Origin: Chloroflexota bacterium
GTDB lineage: Bacteria > Chloroflexota > Dormibacteria > Dormibacterales > Dormibacteraceae
Reading direction: 5' to 3'
Length of the DNA stretch: 44,447 bases
NCBI GenBank assembly: GCA_005880315.1
Contig: VBHB01000180.1
Location: 1 to 44,447, forward strand
Below the pieces are notes generated by a model. The model had not been told where the DNA came from and ran no database searches. It was given only the letters and a program-made list of their open reading frames with translations. Below are positions 15,533 through 22,145 of the stretch, in pieces; the stretch's first letter is position 1; each line of letters begins with the position of its first letter. The position numbers were made by a program, and so were the translations under genes.

Positions 15533-16780
15533 GTGCCGGACACGAGCCTCGCGCTGCGCGTCCACGACACGCTGGCCGGGCGGAAGGTGCGTGTCGAGCC
15601 TCGTGAGGAGCGGGGGCGCAAGCTGCTGCGGCTCTACGTGTGTGGCATCACGCCCTATGACTCGGGCCACATCGGCCACGCATTCACCTTTTGTGTGTAC
15701 GACGTGCTGGTTCGCTTCGTCGAGGCGTCGGGCGTGCGGGTTCGCTACGTGCAGAACGTGACCGATGTGGACGATCCCTTATTCGAGCGTGCGCGCCGCG
15801 ATGGGGTCGACTGGCGAGAGCTGGCCGAAAGCGAGGTGGCAGTTCACATTCGCGACATGGGCTCGCTTGGGTGGCGCGTACCTGATTTCATGCCGCGCGT
15901 GTCAGGTGAGATCACGCCGATTCTTCGGGCTGCGACGAAGCTGCATTCGAACGGCTATGCGTACAAGACTGACGCGCTGTATTTCGACGCGAGCCGGTAT
16001 CGCGGCTACGGGAACCTGTCGCACCGGACGCGGCGGTCGATGATCCGCAAGCTGCGCGAAGAGGGCCTGCTCGGCACAGTCGGACCCGGTGCGAAGCAGG
16101 ACGCCCTCGACTTTCCGCTGTGGCGATCGTCCCGGCCGGAGGAGCCCGCGTGGCCGTCGAGGTTCGGGGAGGGCAGGCCGGGCTGGCACATCGAATGCTC
16201 GGCGATGGCGATGCGATACCTCGGCGAGCAGATCGACATCCACGGTGGCGGCCGTGACCTCGCCTTCAGCCACCACGAGTCGGAGCGCGCGCAGTCCGAG
16301 TGCTTAACAGGCAAGGTTCCCTTCGCCCGGGCCTGGATGCACACTGGCCTCGTCCGTTACGAGGGCAAGAAGATGAGCAAGTCGCTCGGCAACCTGGTGC
16401 TGATCCCCCAGGCGCTGGAGCGCGCGCCCGCGGCCGCGGTGCGGCTCTACCTGGCCTCGCATCGGTACGGGCGTGATTGGGAGTTCAGGTGGTCGGGTCT
16501 GGCGCAGGCCGCCCGGCTGGCTGAGCGCGTGCGCATTTTGTTGGCAGGTGAGCGGGCGGGGGTGGGAACTGCTCAGCCTGCGGCGACGGGAAGGGTGGGA
16601 CCCAATAAAGGAATGGCTGCCGGCACCCGGCGGCTCGTCGATCAGTTCAACCGCGTGCTGGCCGACGACCTCGATACCCCCGGCGCGCTCCGCGTTCTGC
16701 GCACCGCCCTCCGCGAGGGTGACGCCCCGGCCGTGCGGTGGATGATGGGCATCCTCGCCGGCACCGCTTCCCTCACCTAG
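15533..16780 (+). CDS. cysS/mshC: Cysteine-activating class I ligase: CysRS/MshC family
   Basis: 415 aa from GTG 15533, with AGGGG 5 nt upstream. The HIGH region reads YVCGITPYDSGHIGHAF and the KMSKS loop KKMSKSLGNLVLI. The N-terminal half matches mycothiol ligase MshC (C-G-I-T-P-Y-D; NVTDVDDPLFERARRDGVDW). The zinc half is CysRS-like: GWHIECSAM, DIHGGGRDLAF, and H-H-E-S-E with the fourth ligand Glu that MshC usually lacks. It is short for CysRS (about 460-500 aa) and lacks an obvious anticodon-binding C-terminal domain, as in MshC. It activates cysteine to Cys-AMP; the acceptor (tRNA-Cys or GlcN-inositol) is undecided. Confidence 0.9.
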   Translation: MPDTSLALRVHDTLAGRKVRVEPREERGRKLLRLYVCGITPYDSGHIGHAFTFCVYDVLVRFVEASGVRVRYVQNVTDVDDPLFERARRDGVDWRELAESEVAVHIRDMGSLGWRVPDFMPRVSGEITPILRAATKLHSNGYAYKTDALYFDASRYRGYGNLSHRTRRSMIRKLREEGLLGTVGPGAKQDALDFPLWRSSRPEEPAWPSRFGEGRPGWHIECSAMAMRYLGEQIDIHGGGRDLAFSHHESERAQSECLTGKVPFARAWMHTGLVRYEGKKMSKSLGNLVLIPQALERAPAAAVRLYLASHRYGRDWEFRWSGLAQAARLAERVRILLAGERAGVGTAQPAATGRVGPNKGMAAGTRRLVDQFNRVLADDLDTPGALRVLRTALREGDAPAVRWMMGILAGTASLT

Positions 16781-16787
16781 TCCGGCG

Positions 16788-17099
16788 TCAGGCCACCTCT
16801 AGCGGCGACCCGCAGTTCGGACACTCCATGCCCTCGTCGACCTGGACCATCGTCTCGCATACCGGACACAGGATGTCCACTGCCGCCGGTTTCGACTCCT
16901 TCGCCTCGGCCTGCGCCTCGGCCTCCATCTCAGCAGGCACTTCGCCCAGGTCGAAGGCGGGCGCGCCGCAGTTCAGGCAGATATAGCCGGGCTGCGCGAT
17001 TCGGAAATCCTGAAATTCGCCCGCGGCGTCGAGCTCGACCTCGGCGAACAAGGCGCGGAACAGCCTGCCGCCACATCGCCGCGAGCATGCGAGCATCAC
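16788..17099 (-). CDS. Double zinc-ribbon protein (103 aa)
   Basis: It contains two zinc-ribbon half sites: YICLNCGAPAFDLG (about residues 39-52) and ILCPVCETMVQVDEGMECPNCGSPLEVA at the C-terminus, separated by an Ala/Glu-rich linker (PAEMEAEAQAEAKESKPAA). The final four cysteines form a complete ribbon. The first has C-x-x-C plus two N-terminal cysteines (residues 5 and 9) that may complete it. GTG 17099 sits 6 nt after TAAAGT. Such proteins often contact nucleic acid or protein; the function here is unknown. Converges with the cysteine ligase. Confidence 0.75.
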   Translation of the reverse strand: MMLACSRRCGGRLFRALFAEVELDAAGEFQDFRIAQPGYICLNCGAPAFDLGEVPAEMEAEAQAEAKESKPAAVDILCPVCETMVQVDEGMECPNCGSPLEVA

Positions 17100-17105
17100 A
17101 CCCGC

Positions 17106-17111
17106 ACTTTA
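17106..17111 (-). promoter_or_regulatory. Putative leaderless -10 hexamer TAAAGT
   Basis: On the minus strand, TAAAGT is followed by exactly 6 nt and the GTG at 17099. Confidence 0.5.
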
Positions 17112-17154
17112 CGAAGGTGCGCCCTGCGCGCGCCCGGCGCCGAGTCACATCGGC

Positions 17155-18255
17155 TCATGCGATGCGCCGCCTCAAGGTCGCGACCCCGGCGGCGACCAGC
17201 AGCACACAGAATCCCGCGACGACGCCGACATCGAGCTGCAATGAAGGCCACGTCAGGTCTGCGCCCTTGATCATGAGGTCGCGCAGGCCGTTGACGGCAT
17301 AAGTCAGCGGGAGCACGTCCGACACCACTTGCAGTGGCTTCGGCTCCGTCGAGACGGGGAAGAGGATCCCGGAGAGCAGAAACTGCGGCACCACCACGAG
17401 CGGAATGAACTGGACGGCTTGAAATTCGGTGCGCGCGAACATGCTCAAGAAGATCCCGAGATTCACCGCCGCGAGAGCCATCAGGGCTTCCAGGCCGAAG
17501 ATCAAGAGCACGTTGCCTTCGTTGTGCACCTTGAGCACGGCCAGCGCAAAGGTGAGCACCTCGGCCGACTGGACCAACGCGAGGATGGTGAAGCCGAGCA
17601 TGTAGCCGAGGACGATCTCGCCGCGACGCAGCGGGCTTGCCATCAACCGCTCGAGGGTGCCGAGTGAGCGCTCGTTGAGGAAAGCGACGATCGTGATCAC
17701 GAACACCAGGAAGAAAACGATGAGTCCGATGAAGGCCGCGCCGAAATAGTCGAGCGTGTCCAGGGTGCGGCCGCCGTACAGGTAATCGACCTGCGGCACG
17801 AAACGAAGTCCCGCGCCCGGGCGGCTCGACGCCACCGACGCCAGCGCCTGTTGGAGTGCCTGCAGGACCGGCACCGACGTGCCTGGCAGCGAACCTTCGA
17901 GGTGCACCTCAGGCGCGATCGTGCCTGCCTGCGCGCGCTGGCTGAAATCGCTCGGGAACACGATGTAGGCGGCGAGCGAGCCATCTTTGAGCTTGGCATC
18001 GCCATCAGAGGCTTGAATCGTGTTGGCGCTGATCAAGTTCGAGTGCTCCAGGGCCGAGGCGAACATGCCTCCGAGCGGGCCCTGGTCTTGGTTGGCGATG
18101 CCGACCGCCGGCACTGACGACGAGCCCCTGATCATGTAACCGAGCAAAGCGAGGATGACGATCGGCGCCACGAACAGGAGCGCCAGGGTCCTGCGGTCGC
18201 GGCGGAATTGCTGCATCAGCCTTCGTGTGATCGCGGCGACTCGGCGCCCGCTCAT
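17155..18255 (-). CDS. ABC-2 type transporter permease
   Basis: 366 aa. One N-terminal TM helix (LALLFVAPIVILALLGYMI) is followed by a ~130-residue extracytoplasmic domain (VPAVGIANQDQGPLGG...), then five TM helices, including FGAAFIGLIVFFLVFVITIVAFL and FIPLVVVPQFLLSGILFPV. The E-R-S-L-G-T-L-E-R-L-M-A-S-P motif is the coupling helix that meets the ATPase. This is the YhhJ/DrrB-like exporter arrangement. Substrate unknown; drug or lipid export is typical. The ATG overlaps the ATPase stop (ATGA), in a tetR-ATPase-permease operon. Confidence 0.93.
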   Translation of the reverse strand: MSGRRVAAITRRLMQQFRRDRRTLALLFVAPIVILALLGYMIRGSSSVPAVGIANQDQGPLGGMFASALEHSNLISANTIQASDGDAKLKDGSLAAYIVFPSDFSQRAQAGTIAPEVHLEGSLPGTSVPVLQALQQALASVASSRPGAGLRFVPQVDYLYGGRTLDTLDYFGAAFIGLIVFFLVFVITIVAFLNERSLGTLERLMASPLRRGEIVLGYMLGFTILALVQSAEVLTFALAVLKVHNEGNVLLIFGLEALMALAAVNLGIFLSMFARTEFQAVQFIPLVVVPQFLLSGILFPVSTEPKPLQVVSDVLPLTYAVNGLRDLMIKGADLTWPSLQLDVGVVAGFCVLLVAAGVATLRRRIA

Positions 18256-18971
18256 GCCACCACCCCGTCACCCGCGAGGCGCAGGAACGCCTCCTCGAGG
18301 TTGTCGGTCCCGGCGCGTGCGCGGACCTCGTTTGGGGTCCCTTCGGCCAGCATTCTTCCGAACTGGATCAAACCGAGGCGCTGGCAGCGCTCCGCCTCGT
18401 CCATCACATGGCTGGAGACGACGATCGTCGTGCCGGCCGCGGCCATCTTGCGAAACTCCTCCCAGAACTGGACGCGCAGCTGGGGATCGACGCCGACGGT
18501 GGGCTCATCGAGCAGGAGCAACTTGGGCTTGTGCACGAGAGCGCATGCGAGAGAGCACCGCTGCCGCATGCCGCCGCTGATGGTCGCCACCACGGAGCTA
18601 CGCCGCTGGTCGAGCTGCACCAGCTTCAACACCTCGTCGACACCCTTATCCGCCCCGTTGATCGCGGCGAAGAACTCGACGTTCTCGGCAATGGACAAGC
18701 CTGGGTAGAGAGCGGCGGCCTGGGTCATGTAGCCGACATTGCGCAGGTTGTCGACATCGGGCATGCGGCGGCCGAGCAGCATGACGGTGCCGGCATCCGG
18801 GGCCACCAGGCCGACGATGGCGCGGATCAGCGTCGTCTTGCCGGCGCCGTTGGGCCCGAGCAGGCCGTAGATCTCGCCCGGCCTGATGCGAAGGTCCACG
18901 CCGTCCAGCGCGCGCAGCCCGCCGAAACTCTTCTTCAGACCCTGGACGTCGACCGCAAAGGCTTCAGCCAT
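18252..18971 (-). CDS. ABC transporter ATP-binding protein
   Basis: 239 aa, a single complete ABC ATPase domain: Walker A GPNGAGKTT (about 38-46), Q-loop MTQAAALYPGL, signature ISGGMRQRCSLACALVHKPK, Walker B LLLLDEPTVGVDP, H-loop VVSSHVMDEAERC. The V-G-V-D-P and the following L-R-V-Q-F-W-E-E-F-R are typical of DrrA/CcmA-like exporters. It pairs with the downstream permease and is likely repressed by the TetR protein, whose stop overlaps this start by 8 nt. A short C-terminal extension lacks a DrrA-type regulatory domain. Confidence 0.95.
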   Translation of the reverse strand: MAEAFAVDVQGLKKSFGGLRALDGVDLRIRPGEIYGLLGPNGAGKTTLIRAIVGLVAPDAGTVMLLGRRMPDVDNLRNVGYMTQAAALYPGLSIAENVEFFAAINGADKGVDEVLKLVQLDQRRSSVVATISGGMRQRCSLACALVHKPKLLLLDEPTVGVDPQLRVQFWEEFRKMAAAGTTIVVSSHVMDEAERCQRLGLIQFGRMLAEGTPNEVRARAGTDNLEEAFLRLAGDGVVA

Positions 18972-19752
18972 TGGAATCCACCTCCAAATCCGGTTTCATC
19001 GCGCGCAACCACACGCGCGCCAGGTCGACCACCGCTTGCTCGCCAACGAGATCGAGTCCGAGCAGCCGCTCCGCCAGCGACCGCGTCAGCAGGTGAAAAA
19101 AGATAGGTCCGACGAAAGCCTGCAACGCCAGCAGGGGATGCATGCGGCGCAGGCGTCCCTCCGACATCTGAGACATCACGTAGCCCCCGACCGACGCGAA
19201 GATGGTGCCCGCCAGGTCGCGGGCGCCCTCCTCTGCATCGGGGCTCAGCGAGCTGACCTCCAGGAATATCGCCCGGAGCACGCCGATGCGCGGGGCCCCC
19301 GGACCGTAGACCGTCCTGAACACCGCGCGCGCGATCTCTGGCATGACCTCGTCCGGCGGCTGGTCGTGCATCGATTCGACCACGTGGCTGACAGGCTCGA
19401 GGGGGGAGTACGTCCGCAGCAGATTCGCGAACAGGGCCGGCTTGCCGGGGAAGAGCCGGTACAGCGTCGCGCGCGAGATGCCCGAACGGGTCGCCAGTTC
19501 CTCCATCGACAACGCGGTCAGGCCCCCTTCGCCGACCATGTCAAGGGCGGCAGCGAGGATGCGCTCCCGGGCCGCGGGCTCCGGCGGGACGTCGAGCGCC
19601 GCGAGCAGCTCCTCTCTCGAGTCGAAGGCCCGATAGAAGCTCGTTCGAGACACGCCTGCCGCGGCCGCGATCCGGCCCACGGTGGGAATGTCGCCGGCCG
19701 CCAGCAGGCCGCGAGCCTGGTTGAGGATGCGCTCGCGGGTGGCCGCCGCCAT
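18964..19752 (-). CDS. TetR-family regulator with two tandem HTH domains
   Basis: 262 aa from ATG 19752. TTG 19788 would extend into the promoter and palindrome, so the ATG is preferred. There are two TetR_N-like helix-turn-helix units. The first is at about residues 5-50 (RERILNQARGLL, TVGRIAAAAGVSRTSFYRAFDSREELLAAL). The second is at about 60-106 (RERILAAALDMVGEGGLTALSMEELATRSGISRATLYRLFPGKPALFANLL). A helical ligand/dimer domain follows to the C-terminus. TetR proteins normally have a single HTH, so a duplication within one chain is unusual. It probably represses itself and the ABC genes via the palindrome in its own promoter. Confidence 0.9.
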   Translation of the reverse strand: MAAATRERILNQARGLLAAGDIPTVGRIAAAAGVSRTSFYRAFDSREELLAALDVPPEPAARERILAAALDMVGEGGLTALSMEELATRSGISRATLYRLFPGKPALFANLLRTYSPLEPVSHVVESMHDQPPDEVMPEIARAVFRTVYGPGAPRIGVLRAIFLEVSSLSPDAEEGARDLAGTIFASVGGYVMSQMSEGRLRRMHPLLALQAFVGPIFFHLLTRSLAERLLGLDLVGEQAVVDLARVWLRAMKPDLEVDSNG

Positions 19753-19759
19753 CGCAACG

Positions 19760-19788
19760 AGACTAGACGAGACATCGCGTCTCGTCAA
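19760..19788 (-). promoter_or_regulatory. tetR promoter with operator palindrome in the spacer
   Basis: On the minus strand: -35 TTGACG (19788-19783), 17-bp spacer, -10 TAGTCT (19765-19760), then 7 nt to ATG 19752, so a leaderless transcript. An inverted repeat GACGAGAC (19766-19773)/GTCTCGTC (19779-19786) overlaps the -35 and fills the spacer. A third copy of ACGAGAC lies at 19757-19763, across the -10. This is an ideal self-repression operator; binding by the TetR protein is inference. Confidence 0.7.
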
Positions 19789-19837
19789 GTGCCACTGTCG
19801 TTAACAGGCGAGGTTGGCGGGCCCCGGCCCGGGGCTC

Positions 19838-19843
19838 TAAGTT
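19838..19843 (+). promoter_or_regulatory. Putative -10 hexamer TAAGTT
   Basis: TAAGTT is followed by 8 nt and the ATG at 19852. No Shine-Dalgarno of note is seen (GCGAG only). Confidence 0.35.
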
Positions 19844-19851
19844 GGCGAGCA

Positions 19852-21105
19852 ATGAGGCTCCTCGCGCTTGCGGTCGTGACCCTGTCGATCTGGCCCTGGC
19901 CCGCGGCGGCAAGCTCGGCGTGGGGTAGTCCGAGCTATGGCGACCCGCCTGGCTGGTGCACGAACCATTCCGACATGTGGAGTGCAACCGTCGTCACCAA
20001 CGACCCTTTGGTGCCCACCAACCCCGAGCGTGAGACCTTCTACGGCTTTCATCCGAATCCCGGTTACGACGATTGGTACGGATATTTCTACGGCGACTTT
20101 CGGGGCAGGCCAAATGACGCGTCGGGTTGGGTCGAGCTCCTGCACGAGGATTACCCGGACCATTACGGCTGGAACTTCGCGAGCAATGGATGGGCGGTGC
20201 ACGGACACGCGAAGCAGTACATCGCGTACTACAACTGGACATTCGGCGGAGAGTGCGGGTTCGGCCGATATCGAAATGGCTCGCCGCCTCCGTACATGGC
20301 CGACCAGTACGGCTACCCCGTGGTCGACATCTATGTCGACTCGGTGCCGCCTCAGTCCCCGCAGCCGCGTGTTTCGCTCGTGACCGCCGGCACGGTCTCA
20401 TTCACGTGGGATCCCGTTTTCGACGTAGGCGATGGCGCCGGGGCCGATTACTTCGTGGCCGGCATGGATCGCTACACGTCGTGGCTGACCCTCGACGGAA
20501 GGCCCGAGCGTCTGCAGCTTCTTTCAACTGGGCAGCCACGGACGGTCACGCAGCGAGGCATGTTGCCGGCTGATGTCGCATGTGTCCATGTGCAGGCCTT
20601 CGACAAGGTGCAAAACGCAAGCGCAGAGCAACAGACCTGCTCCCGCGCCCTCGCCGCGCCCCCGATGCCAGGCTGGACCGAGCTGTCGTCTCGGGTGATG
20701 GCCAACCCCGGCGCCGTTGGGCTGGTCGGGTTGGACTCATGGTTCTGGCTGGACCCGGCACCGCGTGCGGCGACGGTTCACGAAATCGTCGGAGGGATCG
20801 ACTACGCGATCACCGCCACACCGGTTTCTGCGGGCTGGGATTTCGGCGATGGCAGCCGAGCGGACATCGCAGGCGCGTCTGCGTACGGGGCACAGTATCC
20901 GCGCCAATCGCCCGTCACCCATGTTTTCGAAGCGCACAACCAGGAGGGATACCTGGTGCAGGCATCGGTGCGATATCAGCTCACGTGGACAGCTTCGATC
21001 AAGGGTCGCAGCGACGGACCGTACCCGATGGACGACCTGCTGCAGCCGATGACCTCACTTCGCTACCCGGTCGAGCAGGCGCAGCCGGAGCTTCTTCGGA
21101 TCTGA
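19852..21105 (+). CDS. Secreted protein with Fn3-like and PKD-like domains
   Basis: 417 aa. Signal peptide MRLLALAVVTLSIWPWPAAASSA with cleavage near residue 20. The N-terminal ~130 residues are rich in Tyr, Trp and Gly (NPGYDDWYGYFYGDFRGRP, HYGWNFASNGWAVHGHAKQYIAYYNW). A fibronectin-III-like region follows (VDSVPPQSPQPRVSLVTAGTVSFTWDPVFD). The C-terminal part has a PKD-type core (AGWDFGDGSRADI ... VTHVFE). Such domains usually mediate adhesion or sugar binding outside the cell. No catalytic motif was recognised. Its frame is open upstream, but only from 19852 is there a signal peptide. Confidence 0.82.
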   Translation: MRLLALAVVTLSIWPWPAAASSAWGSPSYGDPPGWCTNHSDMWSATVVTNDPLVPTNPERETFYGFHPNPGYDDWYGYFYGDFRGRPNDASGWVELLHEDYPDHYGWNFASNGWAVHGHAKQYIAYYNWTFGGECGFGRYRNGSPPPYMADQYGYPVVDIYVDSVPPQSPQPRVSLVTAGTVSFTWDPVFDVGDGAGADYFVAGMDRYTSWLTLDGRPERLQLLSTGQPRTVTQRGMLPADVACVHVQAFDKVQNASAEQQTCSRALAAPPMPGWTELSSRVMANPGAVGLVGLDSWFWLDPAPRAATVHEIVGGIDYAITATPVSAGWDFGDGSRADIAGASAYGAQYPRQSPVTHVFEAHNQEGYLVQASVRYQLTWTASIKGRSDGPYPMDDLLQPMTSLRYPVEQAQPELLRI

Positions 21106-21118
21106 CCACTGGGTTTGA

Positions 21119-21538
21119 TCACGATGCCGACCATCCCGTCATGCGCTCGATCTCAATGGCGACAGCCGGTCCGACCGGCCGGGCGGAACGATATTGCGGG
21201 TAGCGGCGGCAGAGCAACGTGATCGCGGTTTCGAGCTCGGCTTCGTCTGTGATGATTCGTGCGCGGCCGTCCACGCGCACCCACCACAGCCGGCTCCAGT
21301 CGTCCTCGTAATGGTCGACGAGGAAAGAGACCGCCGGATTGGCCTCTATGTTGCGAAGTCGTTTCAGGTCCCCGGACTTCTTGGGCTTCTGATCGACCGC
21401 GAAATACAGCGCGTCATCGGTGGGCGCGAATGTGATCGGCACGATGTGGGGCCGGCCGTCACCACCCATCGTGGCGAGGCGCGCCACCCGTGCGCTCTGG
21501 ATGCGACGGCGCATCTCGAACGTGTCAATCGAAGTCAT
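21119..21538 (-). CDS. PPOX-class F420-dependent oxidoreductase (Rv0121 type)
   Basis: 139 aa split-barrel protein. Family pieces: RVARLATMGGDGRPHIVPITFA, LYFAVDQKPKKSGDLKRLRNIEANPAVSFLVDHYEDDWSRLWWVRVDGRARI. The K-P-K and D-H-Y-x-D-D-W-x-x-L-W-W-V-R-V-D-G runs match the actinobacterial TIGR03668 group, predicted to use coenzyme F420 rather than FMN. Cofactor use is from family knowledge, not tested here. It is divergent from the DUF2203 gene with 30 bp between starts. Confidence 0.85.
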   Translation of the reverse strand: MTSIDTFEMRRRIQSARVARLATMGGDGRPHIVPITFAPTDDALYFAVDQKPKKSGDLKRLRNIEANPAVSFLVDHYEDDWSRLWWVRVDGRARIITDEAELETAITLLCRRYPQYRSARPVGPAVAIEIERMTGWSAS

Positions 21539-21556
21539 GCGGCAAGTCTGCTGCTA

Positions 21557-21562
21557 TATCGT
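21557..21562 (+). promoter_or_regulatory. Putative leaderless -10 hexamer TATCGT
   Basis: TATCGT is followed by exactly 6 nt and the GTG at 21569. Confidence 0.5.
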
Positions 21563-21568
21563 TGAGCC

Positions 21569-21973
21569 GTGCAAAGGCTCCGTACCTATACCGTCGAGGA
21601 GGCCAACAGCGAGCTGCCTCGGGTACGGAGAATCGTCGCCCAGATCGCAGAGCTGTCTGCGCTCCTGCCCGAGCTCGAAGACCAGGCGCGGATCGCGGAA
21701 TACGAGTCCAAGCGCGCCGGCGCGGGCGAAGAGGATCGCGACCGTCATCAACAGGCGCGCGATGCCGTGGGCGGAGCCGAGCTCGAGCTCCTCAAAGCGG
21801 TGGCGAGCCTGAATGGGATGGGCATCCAGCTGAAGGGTCCGCTCGAGGGCCTGATCGACTTCCCCTCGTACCGGGATGGCGAGCTCGTCGAGCTGTGCTG
21901 GAAGCTTGGCGAGGACAAGGTCGAGCACTGGCATCGCGTCGGTGAAGGCTTCACCGGCCGCAAGAAGCTGTAG
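21569..21973 (+). CDS. DUF2203 family protein
   Basis: 134 aa. The family pattern is complete: YTVEEANSELPRVRRIVAQIAEL, a long charged helix pair, then the conserved end GMGIQLKGPLEGLIDFPSYRDGELVELCWKLGEDKVEHWHRVGEGFTGRKKL. The W-H and the L-C-W-x-x-G-E motifs are diagnostic. It is cytosolic and of unknown function, found in thermophiles, Deinococcota, Chloroflexota and relatives. GTG 21569 is the start by the leaderless spacing. Confidence 0.88.
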   Translation: MQRLRTYTVEEANSELPRVRRIVAQIAELSALLPELEDQARIAEYESKRAGAGEEDRDRHQQARDAVGGAELELLKAVASLNGMGIQLKGPLEGLIDFPSYRDGELVELCWKLGEDKVEHWHRVGEGFTGRKKL

Positions 21974-21990
21974 GCCAGGCGCGGCTTGTA

Positions 21991-22009
21991 GGCCTGGCTC
22001 CGCCAGGCC
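21991..22009. repeat. Short inverted repeat downstream of DUF2203
   Basis: GGCCTGGC (21991-21998)/GCCAGGCC (22002-22009) with a 3-nt loop. An extra GGCCAGGC copy at 21973-21980 could pair alternatively. No T-run follows. Confidence 0.5.
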
Positions 22010-22111
22010 GTCTCGAGGTGTGTCTCTGTCTCTGCTGGCGTGGTCGCGTAGAAATATTTCGAGAATCCCTTCCGCGGGAGAGAGAGCAGCCGCGCGCGCA
22101 GCGCCCGGCGA

Positions 22112-22139
22112 TGAGAGGGAACCGACAGGTTCCCTCTTA
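22112..22139. terminator. Hairpin terminator between convergent DUF2203 and dxs
   Basis: AGAGGGAACC (22114-22123)/GGTTCCCTCT (22128-22137), loop GACA, extendable by a G-T and a T-A pair to 22112-22139. It is followed by TAACTTTT on the plus strand, which suits termination of the DUF2203 transcript. The hairpin would also form in the dxs transcript, just past its stop codon. Confidence 0.65.
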
Positions 22140-22145
22140 TAACTT

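Noticed and set aside
18886-19851. N-terminal extension of the secreted protein at 19852
   Set aside because: The extension is antisense to tetR and the ABC ATPase. The signal peptide begins at 19852.
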